This document shows positions 44,582 through 54,165 of a DNA stretch of 64,000 nucleotides, one piece after another. The translations under genes were made by a program, and so were the position numbers. Every line of letters starts with the position of its first letter. The stretch's first letter is position 1. The DNA is from Bin55 sp965205545. Its GTDB lineage: Bacteria; Pseudomonadota; Gammaproteobacteria; Pseudomonadales; Azotimanducaceae. Location: positions 2,790,001-2,854,000 of the forward strand of contig OZ242170.1 in the NCBI GenBank assembly GCA_965205545.1, in the 5' to 3' direction. The notes under the pieces are model-generated. The model made no database searches. It was not told the DNA's origin and saw only the letters and a list, made by a program, of their open reading frames with translations.

Positions 44582-47449
44582 ATGGTGTTGTGCGATAGAA
44601 AGATCACCCCGTGGGTTGCCGTGGGTCTACTGACCTTCGTGCAAGCACATGCTCAAGACGTGCCAAGTGTCCAGGCCGCCGAATCTGAAATCGAAGAAAT
44701 TGTTGTAGTCGGTTCGCTCATCAAACGACGGGAAGTGTATGAAGGTCGTGCTCCGGTACAGTCGCTGGACGCAAACCTGTTCGAGTCGATGGGTGCTGCT
44801 CAACCAGTCGATGTCCTTGCGAGCTTGACGGCAAATACAGGTTCCTACCTCGCGACGCAGCAAAACTATCTGCAGGGCGTCGCTCAGTTCAGCCTCCGCG
44901 GCGTGGGCCTGTCATCCACACTAACTCTGATTAATGGTCGCAGAGCGGGGATTGCTCCGGTCTCGAACGACGTTGGACAGAGCTTTTTTGACATAAATAC
45001 GCTGCCTGTATTGCTGATCGATAGGGTTGAAATCCTTCGCGATGGCGCATCGGCGACCTATGGATCTCAAGCGGTGGCTGGTGTTGCGAATATTGTCACG
45101 CGCGACAATTTGGTTGGCTTGGAAATAGCTGGAGGCTATCGAGACGCGAGCAATCAAGCCTACGATCTAAGCATTGGTTATGGGTTCAAGACAGCACAAG
45201 GAGGCATCCGAGTGTATGGCACTTGGCTTGAGCAGGACGAGAATTTTCGAACTGACTTTGATTGGATGATTCCGCGGGCCATCGACCCTGATGGGGACGG
45301 CGACATCGTCGAAGGTTCGTTCGACTCTGGCCGAGGTTCCCCAGGGAGCTTTCGCCGTGCGGTCGCCAAACCGGATGGGACTTTCTCTCCATTTCAAGTG
45401 GAAGGAGTCGATACTCCACTATTCCCAGATCCGGACTGCAAGGCTGGAGGTGGTTTTCCAAGCGGCTCGCTTTGCCGTATGGACTTCTCCGATCAGCGGA
45501 CGATGATTGCCGGTGAAAAGCGTGCGCAGTTCTTTGCCGATGCAGAATTCCTCCTCTCAGCTGGCTTAACACTATACGGCGAAGTTGGCTATTCGGTCAA
45601 CGACGTGACCGATCGCGTAGGGAACATGCTGCTGTTTAGAGGAAATGTTGAGCGAACCAACGAGTTCTTCGTTCCCGCCAACCACCCATTCAATTTTTGG
45701 ACGGATCCCGATGCCGATGGCCTACTGACTTACGTGGATCCTGAGAATTGGAATCCAGAAAAGCACCAAGCGGTCCCAGTGGGTTACTTTGGTCGCCCGC
45801 TGGGTGCCGAAGCCTTTGGACAAAACTCAGGTAGCGAGGTGCGCAACTTTGAGAACTTGCGTATCTTAGTTGGGGTCGAGCGCGAATTGCCTGGTGGCTG
45901 GGCAGGCGAAGGCCATCTTGCCCACGCCCGTTCTGATCTTGCAGTTTCCTCCCAGCGCCACTGGATCTCGGATGAATTCTCTCTAGCTGTTTTCGAAGGT
46001 CATTGGAATCCTTTTGGCACCCGCCTGGTGGCTCCTGAGTTAGTCACGCCCAAGACCGTCGCTAACGACGGATTGCTACCAAACCTGGTTGGAATACGGG
46101 CTGCCAATAACACGGAGACGTTGCAGCGATTTGAGGGCGTGCGCACTGAGAGTGCCATGACTATACAGAACGTGATGGAATTTGTGGCTTCGGGTCCTCT
46201 TTTCGAGTGGCGGGGCATGCCGGTGACACTCGCGTCTGGCTCTCAATATCGCGAGCTTTCCTACCGATATCGGCCGGACCCATTGAACGCAGCGGGAGAG
46301 GGTCCTCAGCAGATTCGCGATTTCGTTCGAAACGCAGACCAAAGTGTGTGGGCCGTGTTCGCGGAAGGTCTGGTTACCTTTAGCCAGCGAGGCGAGCTGC
46401 AAGTTGCTGTCCGTCACGAAAGCTACGACCAAGCTGGCAGCTCTACGGATCCGAAGATTGCGCTTCGCTATTCGATCAAAGACTGGCTTGCGTTGCGTAT
46501 GTCATGGGGAACTTCGTTCCAAGCTCCGAGTGTCTATCAAGCCGCCGGGAACATAAGCTCCCGGACGCTTAGAGATCCCTTTCAATTTGATGGACGAGGC
46601 ATTGGGCGCTGCACCGTCGATGAAGCGGGTTCGATTGTGAATCGCGGCGACAATTTTGCTTTGGCAACTGTGCTGCGAGGAGGCGGACTAAGTCCACAAT
46701 CCGCGCACTCTTCCAACTTGGGAGTTTTGTTTCAACCCGTGCCAAACTCGGCTATTAGTCTGGACTACTGGAGGTTGGATTACACCGACGTCATCGCACA
46801 GGGGCGGAGCTTTCAAGCTATAGTTGACGACGACTGCTATGACGATGGTAGACCCAATGATGATCGTGTGCAACGCGATACCTCGGGGCAACTCAGCGTG
46901 GTGACTACAGACTATGAGAACATCGGTGCTGTCCGCACACAGGGCATCGACGCCAATGCGTATTACGACGCAGTTACTCCCTTAGGGGCTTTTCGTGTTA
47001 GTGGCGATGCGACTTTGCTTACTCAATTCGACGTAAAGGACTCCAAAGGGACCTATCTGGATCGTCTCGGAAGTCGCAACGACACCAACGGCTTTGCACC
47101 AACACCCAAGCTGCGCCTCAATGTGGGCATCTCCTGGCTTTGGGAACCACATGCGGCATCGCTGACTGTTCGCTATGTGGATTCGTACAAGAACGATGAG
47201 GTCGCAACGCAACCTAGAATCGCGTCTTGGACTACACACGACGCAAACTATAGCTATGTTATAGGCGATTTATTTGATACCGAAGTCACACTCTCCATCG
47301 GAGCGCGGAATCTCATGGACAAGGATCCCCCTCCATTGCCAAGCGGTCGAGCTGGCGTTCATCGCTACAATCTGCGCCCGGGCTTTGACGGGTTCGTACA
47401 CGACATCAAGGGCCGTACGCTTTATGTCCGTTTTCGCGTGCGTCCGTGA
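44582..47449 (+). CDS. TonB-dependent outer membrane receptor
   Basis: The 955-residue protein starts with a signal peptide (cut after about residue 24, AHA), then a TonB-box-like segment EIEEIVVVGSLIKRR and a plug domain with LRGVGLSSTLTLINGRRAG and EILRDGASATYGSQAVAGVANIVTR. A 22-strand-type beta barrel follows, ending with an aromatic-rich RTLYVRFRVRP. It would import a substrate at the outer membrane using TonB-ExbBD energy. The plug wording (VDVLASLTANTGSY, GASATYGSQAVAGV) belongs to the large receptor group found in marine gammaproteobacteria and sphingomonads, with broad substrates. No cobalamin riboswitch or Fur box was recognised upstream. Confidence 0.92.
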   Translation: MVLCDRKITPWVAVGLLTFVQAHAQDVPSVQAAESEIEEIVVVGSLIKRREVYEGRAPVQSLDANLFESMGAAQPVDVLASLTANTGSYLATQQNYLQGVAQFSLRGVGLSSTLTLINGRRAGIAPVSNDVGQSFFDINTLPVLLIDRVEILRDGASATYGSQAVAGVANIVTRDNLVGLEIAGGYRDASNQAYDLSIGYGFKTAQGGIRVYGTWLEQDENFRTDFDWMIPRAIDPDGDGDIVEGSFDSGRGSPGSFRRAVAKPDGTFSPFQVEGVDTPLFPDPDCKAGGGFPSGSLCRMDFSDQRTMIAGEKRAQFFADAEFLLSAGLTLYGEVGYSVNDVTDRVGNMLLFRGNVERTNEFFVPANHPFNFWTDPDADGLLTYVDPENWNPEKHQAVPVGYFGRPLGAEAFGQNSGSEVRNFENLRILVGVERELPGGWAGEGHLAHARSDLAVSSQRHWISDEFSLAVFEGHWNPFGTRLVAPELVTPKTVANDGLLPNLVGIRAANNTETLQRFEGVRTESAMTIQNVMEFVASGPLFEWRGMPVTLASGSQYRELSYRYRPDPLNAAGEGPQQIRDFVRNADQSVWAVFAEGLVTFSQRGELQVAVRHESYDQAGSSTDPKIALRYSIKDWLALRMSWGTSFQAPSVYQAAGNISSRTLRDPFQFDGRGIGRCTVDEAGSIVNRGDNFALATVLRGGGLSPQSAHSSNLGVLFQPVPNSAISLDYWRLDYTDVIAQGRSFQAIVDDDCYDDGRPNDDRVQRDTSGQLSVVTTDYENIGAVRTQGIDANAYYDAVTPLGAFRVSGDATLLTQFDVKDSKGTYLDRLGSRNDTNGFAPTPKLRLNVGISWLWEPHAASLTVRYVDSYKNDEVATQPRIASWTTHDANYSYVIGDLFDTEVTLSIGARNLMDKDPPPLPSGRAGVHRYNLRPGFDGFVHDIKGRTLYVRFRVRP

Positions 47450-47622
47450 GCAATGCATTCCTTTTAGCACTATCGTTGTTGTTGCAAGAGAGCTCCCAGT
47501 TCCTAGTAGAGCTGATTGGATTGGTTGGCCGAATCTCGTAGGACTGAGAGCCAAAAGTAGGTACTCGCCATATTGGTTCGCCGTTTAGTTGTTGCTGGTA
47601 CTTAAGGTCTGGGAGAAATCAA

Positions 47623-48615
47623 ATGCGTCTTGGGATTCTATGTGGAATTGGCGCCGACTGGCGCGACACCATCGAAAAAGTTCGAATCGCTGAATCACTC
47701 GGTTTTGAGATGGTTGCCACGGGCGAGTCCTGGGGTCCTTCAACGTTGCCTTGGATGACTCTACTCGCAACACACACGGAGAAGATCAACATAGCTACGT
47801 CCATTTTGAACGTCTACTCACGTACACCTGCTGCAATTGCGCAGGAGTTTGCCATGTTGGATGTGCTGTCAAACGGGAGGATGATTTGCGGTTTAGGTTC
47901 CTCGGGTCATCGCGTTATCGAGGATTTTCATGGAGTTGGTTTTGAACTGCCCCTCAGGCGTTTGCGAGAGTACACGGAAGTCATCAACATGCTCATTGCA
48001 GGCAAACGTCTGGAGTATGACGGCAAGATTTTCCGGATGTCTCGAGGATTTACTTTGGACTATGATCGACCGCGAGACCACATACCTATCTACATTGCCG
48101 CGATCACGCCGAAGTCGATCTTGCAAACGGGAGAAATCGCCGATGGCATCTTCCCGATTCACTGGCCCCATGACCGATTTGGGTCGTTGCGTGCATCTCT
48201 AGCGGTTGGAGCGGAGCGTGCTGGACGGAAGGAAGCCGTAATTACGATTGCCCCGTTTACCAATGTCTACCTGCTTGATGAAGCCGATAACGACGCCGTG
48301 TGGCTGGCGGCTAGAGGACCTTTGTTTCACTACATCAATCGCATGGGTGATTTCTACTGGAAAATGCTGGCAGCGAGCGGATTCGAGGTGGAAGTGCACA
48401 ATTCGCGTGCGGCATGGAAGAACCGCGACCGTGAACAGGCACTGGCTGCAATCAGCGAAGAAATGGTAAGTGCTATTCAAGTAATTGGGCACAGCTACGA
48501 AATTTCGGATCGATTAAGGAATCGCTCGAAACTCGGGGCAGATGTTCAACTGATCCCCATGCCCGCCGGTTCAGCTGCACAAGTCGCTCGGAAACTTGAG
48601 ACTTTCATGGGTTGA
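47623..48615 (+). CDS. LLM-class flavin/F420-dependent oxidoreductase (3)
   Basis: The 330-residue protein again has the luciferase-like barrel: RIAESLGFEMVATGESWGPS, KINIATSILNVYSRTPAAIA, GRMICGLGSSGHRVIEDFHG and IYIAAITPKSILQTGEIADG. The phrase LNVYSRTP and GLGSSG follow the F420-dependent pattern of the two other LLM genes, but overall identity among the three is low by eye. It lies 173 nt downstream of the TonB receptor on the same strand and 77 nt upstream of the acetyltransferase gene. A GGGAG site lies upstream of the ATG. Confidence 0.88.
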   Translation: MRLGILCGIGADWRDTIEKVRIAESLGFEMVATGESWGPSTLPWMTLLATHTEKINIATSILNVYSRTPAAIAQEFAMLDVLSNGRMICGLGSSGHRVIEDFHGVGFELPLRRLREYTEVINMLIAGKRLEYDGKIFRMSRGFTLDYDRPRDHIPIYIAAITPKSILQTGEIADGIFPIHWPHDRFGSLRASLAVGAERAGRKEAVITIAPFTNVYLLDEADNDAVWLAARGPLFHYINRMGDFYWKMLAASGFEVEVHNSRAAWKNRDREQALAAISEEMVSAIQVIGHSYEISDRLRNRSKLGADVQLIPMPAGSAAQVARKLETFMG

Positions 48616-48692
48616 ACGAGCATATTCGCTAGAGTCGATAGCTAGATGGCACTGGTGTTGAACGTATATGAAGAGATTTGAAGACTGAGCAA

Positions 48693-49916
48693 ATGGCCGA
48701 TCTAACCAGCTATGAGTTCCGCACTGCACGCGCAGAGGAAATGAGAGACTTTCATAGGTTGGTGAGGTATGTGTTCGCGGACAACAGCACTCCTTCAGCC
48801 GACGAGGAGGCAAAGGACCCGATTAAGCCTGAAATGACGACCATAGCATTGCATCGAGGCAAGCTCGTGGCAACGTCAGGGGGATTTCCGTTTCGCATGC
48901 GACTGAACGGTGTGGAAGTGAAAGCCGACGGCGTAACGGCAGTGGGCACGGACCCAGGTCACCGACGACGCGGCATCGTTCGCCATCTGATTACTCAACG
49001 CCTGAAGTTGGCGCACAGCGAAGGTGTGCCAGCTTCCATCCTGTGGGCCTCCATGGGTGCCATCTATCAGCGATTTGGCTATGGGCTCGCCTCGTCGATG
49101 TACAGCTACAGGTTTGACCCACGACTCGCGGCATTCCAATTTGGCGATGAATCACCAACCGGTTGGGTTGCTCGTGTAGACCGAGAAGCGGCACTCCCCA
49201 TTGTTGAAGAACTCTACGACGAATTCCACAAAGATAGGAACTTGATGCTCTATCGACCGCCAATTGTTTGGAAAGAGGGCTATCTCGAAGGGAAGAGGAA
49301 ATTTCACTTTGCCATTCACTATGATCAGGGAGGCACGCCCGATGGCTATGTTTCCTATCGTTTGCGTGAACACACGAATACGGACGACGGTCCAAATCAG
49401 CGATTCGGAATCCATGACTTCATCTATGGCGACATGAATGCATATCGGGGCTTGTGGCACTACATTCGAAGCCACGATCTCGTGAAAGAAGTGCATGTGT
49501 ACGTACCAACCGATGATCCGGCGCTTTCCATGCTTCTCGAACCAAGATCACTACGTGCGCGATGGGAGGAGGGTATTTGGATGCGTGTTGTAGATGTGCA
49601 GGAACTTGCGTCTCAACGGAGCTATCAGGCCACCGGCACAGCGTCATTTGAAATTCTTGAAGATCCCGAGTGTCCATGGAACGTAGGTAGGTATTGCATC
49701 GAATCCAATGGAATTGAACGTGAAGTAACTCGTAACGCCAAGAATGTTGACTTTCGCATCGGCATCAACGGTCTGGCTTCGCTAATCAGCGGACACACTT
49801 CGTTGTCTGGGTTGTGCACGGCGGGAAGAGCAGAAATCAGTGATGCTGGCAAGCTGCCGAGCCTAGACAGTTTCTTTTCCTCCCGTTACAAACCGTTCTG
49901 TATAGACGATTTCTAG
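48693..49916 (+). CDS. Eis-like GNAT N-acetyltransferase
   Basis: The 407-residue protein (ATG at 48693; a TTG at 48678 is an alternative) has the Eis architecture. There is an N-terminal GNAT domain with the acetyl-CoA loop VGTDPGHRRRGIVRHL (Arg91-Gly94), a second GNAT-like domain, and an SCP2-like C-terminal region ending in a free aromatic carboxyl terminus (DDF). Tyr125 in IYQRFGYG is the likely general acid. Mycobacterial Eis acetylates aminoglycosides and lysines. The substrate in this bacterium is unknown. Confidence 0.88.
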   Translation: MADLTSYEFRTARAEEMRDFHRLVRYVFADNSTPSADEEAKDPIKPEMTTIALHRGKLVATSGGFPFRMRLNGVEVKADGVTAVGTDPGHRRRGIVRHLITQRLKLAHSEGVPASILWASMGAIYQRFGYGLASSMYSYRFDPRLAAFQFGDESPTGWVARVDREAALPIVEELYDEFHKDRNLMLYRPPIVWKEGYLEGKRKFHFAIHYDQGGTPDGYVSYRLREHTNTDDGPNQRFGIHDFIYGDMNAYRGLWHYIRSHDLVKEVHVYVPTDDPALSMLLEPRSLRARWEEGIWMRVVDVQELASQRSYQATGTASFEILEDPECPWNVGRYCIESNGIEREVTRNAKNVDFRIGINGLASLISGHTSLSGLCTAGRAEISDAGKLPSLDSFFSSRYKPFCIDDF

Positions 49917-49991
49917 GCTATAGCTAGAGCGGAGCGAAATCTGCCACCAAAATCGCAATCAGTCAATCGTGATCGAGAGACATGTTGGTTG

Positions 49992-50900
49992 CTAGAGAAG
50001 GCATTCAAGATGAATAGCCGCACAACGAGCAAGGGCGCTGAGGTCATAGCCACCCTCGAGAGTAGAAACTAGCCTCCCTGCGCTATAGGCTGCAGCCATC
50101 TCGCAGATCCAATTGGTAATCCAACGGAAGTCGTCGTCTCCGAGCATCAGTTGAGCTAACGGATCGTCTTCGTGGGCATCAAATCCAGCAGAGACCAATA
50201 TCAACTGAGGTCGGTGGTTTTCCAGAGGGCGAGTCCAGTCTTCCTCAATGGCCTTGCGAAAGTCTCTACTTCCACTACCAGCCGCTAACGGGGTGTTCAC
50301 GATATTTGGGCTCTCGACATCCTGGAATCGGTATGGGTAATACGGAAATTGGAAGCTCGAGCAAACCAGCACTTCCGGACGATCCGCGAACATCTCAACC
50401 GTGCCATTGCCGTGGTGTACATCAAAGTCGAGGATGGCTACTCGGTCCAGCGTTTGTAGCGCATGCTGGGCAGCTACGGCAATACTGTTGAAGAGACAGA
50501 ATCCCATGCCCTGCGAGCTCTCCGCGTGATGTCCGGGTGGACGGACAACGCAAAAGGACTTAGGGTGGTTCCCACTTAGTGCTTCGTCAACTGCTCGTAT
50601 TGCTGCGCCAGCAGCACGTCGCGCAGCGTTCAGTGAATTTGGACCCATTGAAGTGTCTGCATCAATTCTCAACAATCCCACTGATGGCGAGACGCGTTCG
50701 ATCTGTTCTACATAGTCCTCGGCATGGACACTAGCCAACGATTCCATCGAAGCTCGTTCCGGGGCGATTGGAGTCGCCTCATCGAAAAGTCCCGTGGTTT
50801 TGAGGTGTTGAATTACGCCTCGAATGCGTTCAGATGACTCGGGGTGATTGCCGGGAGTCTCGTGCAGGAGAAAGTCGGGATGTGTAAAAAGAGCCGTCAT
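49992..50900 (-). CDS. Histone-deacetylase-family hydrolase (acetylpolyamine amidohydrolase-like)
   Basis: The 302-residue zinc enzyme shows the class II HDAC/APAH layout: HPESSERI near the start, RPPGHHAE with the catalytic pair His124 and His125, and LDFDVHHGNGT with zinc ligands Asp160 and His162. SAGFDAHEDDPL gives the third ligand, and LEGGYD the active-site Gly/Tyr motif. Bacterial members deacetylate polyamines, acetoin-pathway proteins or small N-acyl compounds. It is the last gene of a six-gene run, 15 nt after the CaiB gene, so its substrate may be a compound brought in by the Yej-like transporter. Confidence 0.92.
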   Translation of the reverse strand: MTALFTHPDFLLHETPGNHPESSERIRGVIQHLKTTGLFDEATPIAPERASMESLASVHAEDYVEQIERVSPSVGLLRIDADTSMGPNSLNAARRAAGAAIRAVDEALSGNHPKSFCVVRPPGHHAESSQGMGFCLFNSIAVAAQHALQTLDRVAILDFDVHHGNGTVEMFADRPEVLVCSSFQFPYYPYRFQDVESPNIVNTPLAAGSGSRDFRKAIEEDWTRPLENHRPQLILVSAGFDAHEDDPLAQLMLGDDDFRWITNWICEMAAAYSAGRLVSTLEGGYDLSALARCAAIHLECLL

Positions 50901-50915
50901 GGTTGAGGAGTCGAC

Positions 50916-52040
50916 TTAGTCGGTGAACTCCGCACGGATCGCTTCACTGTGTTCGCCAATTCTTGGCAAGCTCAACGAGCGCCACTGCCGATTGGCGTCT
51001 GGATGTGCAGGCACTGAAATGGTTCCTGTTTCGCTCTCCACCTGCCATCGTCTCAGCAACGGGTGGCGCACAAACTCCTCCATCGTATTCAACGATCCGA
51101 ATGCCAATCGTGCTTCAAGGAGCTTGGCAGTCATTTCTACCTTCGTATGTCTGCCAAAGAAATCTTGCACGAGGCCGTCTACCTCTGATCGACGAGTCAG
51201 GCGTGCGGCATTGTCAATGAACTTAGGATCATCTACAAGCTCGGGGCGTTCGAGCACGGATATGGCAAGCGCTTCCCACTCGCGGTCATTTTGGACCGAA
51301 ATCACAATTACATGTCCGTCGGACGTAGCGAACCCGCCATATGGGGTTATGGAAGGATGGGCCAAGCCAATTCGATCTGGACCGGTACCCTTTTCTTCGT
51401 GGTGAAAGAGCGGCACGCTCATCCATTCTCCCATCACGTCAAATAGGGACAGCTTTATGCTCGTTCCCAATCCCGTCTTGCATTTTCGAACCAGCGCTTC
51501 GTTGATTGCCAATGCCGCCGATATTCCCGTAGCTGTATCAACGATGGAAACACCTACTCGACCCAATTCGCCGGGACCACCTGATATGGAGATGAGACCG
51601 GATTCGGCCTGGACGAGGAGGTCGTAGGCCTTCATTTGTGCATAGTCGCCCTTTTCGCCATAGCCTGAGATGTCGCAGGTGATTAGGTGGGGAAACTCGG
51701 ATCGCAAGTCGTGAGACCCCAGACCGGCTCTAGCTGCCGCGCCGACTGACAGGTTTTGCAAATAGACGTCCGCCTTGCTCAAGATGCGCTTGATCAACGC
51801 GACGTCTTCTGAATTCTTGATATCGACGACGAGAGATTCCTTGCCTCGGTTTGCCCATGCGAAATAGGCGCTCTGGCCATTGGCAGACGCATCGTAGGTG
51901 CGGGCGAAGTCACCGGTTGATCTTTCCAGTTTTATGACCCGGGCGCCTGCGTCCACCAATCTGCAACTGGCAACAGGAGCCGCCACGGCTTGTTCTAGCG
52001 TCACGACCAATACGCCTTCGAGCGGGAGCTGGTTCAGCAT
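50916..52040 (-). CDS. CaiB/BaiF (family III) CoA-transferase
   Basis: The 374-residue enzyme moves CoA between carboxylic acids. It shows LVDAGARVIKLERSTGDFAR, GKESLVVDIKN, SGYGEKGDY and the catalytic segment KAYDLLVQAESG with Asp140 in place, unlike the two-domain protein at 17787. Relatives with similar wording act on itaconate, mesaconate or malate-type dicarboxylates. Its start codon overlaps the yejE stop (TAATG), so translation is coupled to the transporter, which implies that it acts on the imported compound or its product. Confidence 0.9.
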   Translation of the reverse strand: MLNQLPLEGVLVVTLEQAVAAPVASCRLVDAGARVIKLERSTGDFARTYDASANGQSAYFAWANRGKESLVVDIKNSEDVALIKRILSKADVYLQNLSVGAAARAGLGSHDLRSEFPHLITCDISGYGEKGDYAQMKAYDLLVQAESGLISISGGPGELGRVGVSIVDTATGISAALAINEALVRKCKTGLGTSIKLSLFDVMGEWMSVPLFHHEEKGTGPDRIGLAHPSITPYGGFATSDGHVIVISVQNDREWEALAISVLERPELVDDPKFIDNAARLTRRSEVDGLVQDFFGRHTKVEMTAKLLEARLAFGSLNTMEEFVRHPLLRRWQVESETGTISVPAHPDANRQWRSLSLPRIGEHSEAIRAEFTD

Positions 52041-53092
52041 TAAGCGGCCACCGGGGTCGCAGCGGGGGCTGCGTGAATCGAAATGGAACGTCTAGGATCC
52101 AAGGCATCACGGACCGCCTCGCCGATGAAAATCAGCAAAGTTAACATGACAACAAGAGTCGTAAAGACACCTGCCGCAATCCACCACGAGTTCAAGTTTG
52201 CCTTGGCAGTGGACAGAAGCCTGCCAAGCGAAGGCGCATCGAAGGGAAGTCCGAAACCAAGGAAGTCAAGACCAGTTAGGATCGTTATCGAGTTCGTCAA
52301 AATAAAGGGAAAGTAAGTCAGCGACGCTACGGCCGCATTGGGCAACACGTGCCTCAGCATGATAGTTGCTTGATTAACACCCAACGCCTGAGCCGACCGG
52401 ACAAATTCGAAGTTTCGCGCCCTCAGGAATTCCGCGCGCACTACTCCAACTAACGCCATCCAGGAAAACAGGACTAGTATTCCCAGCAGCCAAAACACGT
52501 TGGGTTCAATCATGCTGGCCAGAATGATCAACAGAAATAAGATCGGCAATCCCGCCCATATTTCTACGACCCTCTGTCCCAATAGGTCGACGAGCCCTCC
52601 AAAATACCCCTGAATGGCACCAACAAGAATGCCAATTCCGCTGCTTAGTGCAGTGAGCACTAGGCCGAATAGAACTGAAAGGCGAAATCCATAGAGCAGT
52701 TTTGCGAGGATGTCCGAACCCAAGCCATCGGTACCCAAAATGTGGCGATTGTTTGGTCCAGCTGGTACTTCGTTCATGTACCAGTCGATTGTGTCATGAG
52801 AGAACCGGATCGGCGGCCAAATTGCCCAGCCGTTTTCGTTTATGAGGTTCTGCACATGAGGATCGATGTACCAAGCCTCGGTTTCCAGATCCCCTCCAAG
52901 TTCCTTTTCCGTGTACGAGAAAAGCATGGGAAAGTGAAGCTTGCCATTCAAGGAAAACATGATCGGCTTGTCGTTGGCTAAGAATTCTGCCAATAGGGCA
53001 ATGCAGAAGAGCACCAGGAAAATCCACAGCGAATAGAACCCTCTCTTGTTCGCTCGGAAGTTCGCAAGCCGTCTCTTATTGAGTGGACTCAT
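52040..53092 (-). CDS. yejE: ABC transporter permease, YejE type
   Basis: The 350-residue inner-membrane permease has an N-terminal helix (about 20-42) and a long periplasmic loop of about 100 residues with WPPIRFSHDTIDWY and HILGTDGLGSDILAKLLYG. The DppC/YejE core with the EAA-like loop (RSAQALGVNQATIMLRHVLPN) completes it. The long loop before the LGTD motif is characteristic of YejE. It overlaps yejB by 4 bases and the CaiB gene by 1. In E. coli YejABEF imports peptides such as microcin C. Confidence 0.92.
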   Translation of the reverse strand: MSPLNKRRLANFRANKRGFYSLWIFLVLFCIALLAEFLANDKPIMFSLNGKLHFPMLFSYTEKELGGDLETEAWYIDPHVQNLINENGWAIWPPIRFSHDTIDWYMNEVPAGPNNRHILGTDGLGSDILAKLLYGFRLSVLFGLVLTALSSGIGILVGAIQGYFGGLVDLLGQRVVEIWAGLPILFLLIILASMIEPNVFWLLGILVLFSWMALVGVVRAEFLRARNFEFVRSAQALGVNQATIMLRHVLPNAAVASLTYFPFILTNSITILTGLDFLGFGLPFDAPSLGRLLSTAKANLNSWWIAAGVFTTLVVMLTLLIFIGEAVRDALDPRRSISIHAAPAATPVAA

Positions 53093-54165
53093 GTGCTTCT
53101 CTTTTCGAAGTCGATCCTTGGATCGACGACCACGTAGAGTAGGTCACCAATGAGTTGCATGATCAAGGCAAGCAAGCTGAAGCAGAACAGCGTCGCGAAG
53201 AGAATTGGATAGTCACGAACCACCACAGCTTCGTATCCCAGGAGTCCTATTCCATCCAACGAAAATATCACTTCGATGAGAAACGCGCCCGTGAAAATGA
53301 TGCCAACAAACGCAGCTGGGAAGCCCGAAATAATGATGAGCATTGCGTTGCGAAAAACGTGGCCGAAAAGGACCCTTCGCTCGGTAAGCCCTTTGGCACG
53401 GGCCGTCATGACAAATTGCTTGCTGATTTCCTCAAGAAAGCAGTTTTTTGTGAGCATGGTCAGAGTCGCAAAACCACCCATGGTCAGCGCAACTACCGGC
53501 AGCGCAATGTGCCAGAGAACATCTCCAACTCGTCCCCAGAACGAGAGGTCCGCGAAAGAATCAGATTGAAGGTTGCGCATGGGGAACCAGTTCAACCACT
53601 CCCCTCCCGCGAAAAAGACAATCAAAATGATCGCGAATAGAAATTGAGGAATCGCGTACGCTGTGAACACCACCGCGCTGGTCCACACGTCGAAGGAAGC
53701 GCCGTCCCTTACCGCTTTCGCGATACCCAACGGAATGGATATCAGATAGATGAGAAAAATCGCGCTAAGACCCAATGACAGTGATACGGGAAGCCGTTCC
53801 AGAACGATTACCAATACTTCACGGTCTTGAAAATAGCTCGTGCCAAAATCCAGACGCGCGTAGTTCCAAAGCATTAGAAAAAATCTTTCGTGGGCTGGAC
53901 GGTCGAAGCCGAAATGCTCGTTTATTCTGGCGATGAATTCTGGGTCCAATCCAGAGGCGCCGGTGTACGCAGACTGGTTCGAAGGCCCCATGCTCTCGGC
54001 GGTAGAAATGCTTGCTGTCGTCGAGACATTGAGACCCGAAAATTGAGCAATTGCCTGTTCGACTGGTCCCCCTGGAGCGAATTGAATGATGACAAAATTG
54101 ATCAGCATGATGCCGAACAACGTCAGCGGAATGAGGGCTAATCGCCGTACGATGTACCGTAGCAC
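53089..54165 (-). CDS. yejB: ABC transporter permease, YejB type
   Basis: The 358-residue permease has the DppB/YejB layout: a first helix with LTLFGIMLINFVIIQFAPGGPVEQ, a YejB-type insertion of about 60 residues containing GLDPEFIARINEHFGFD, and the EAA-like loop FVMTARAKGLTERRVLFGHVFRNAM. It pairs with YejE to make the membrane channel. It begins directly after the yejA stop and ends inside the yejE start. Confidence 0.92.
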   Translation of the reverse strand: MLRYIVRRLALIPLTLFGIMLINFVIIQFAPGGPVEQAIAQFSGLNVSTTASISTAESMGPSNQSAYTGASGLDPEFIARINEHFGFDRPAHERFFLMLWNYARLDFGTSYFQDREVLVIVLERLPVSLSLGLSAIFLIYLISIPLGIAKAVRDGASFDVWTSAVVFTAYAIPQFLFAIILIVFFAGGEWLNWFPMRNLQSDSFADLSFWGRVGDVLWHIALPVVALTMGGFATLTMLTKNCFLEEISKQFVMTARAKGLTERRVLFGHVFRNAMLIIISGFPAAFVGIIFTGAFLIEVIFSLDGIGLLGYEAVVVRDYPILFATLFCFSLLALIMQLIGDLLYVVVDPRIDFEKRST

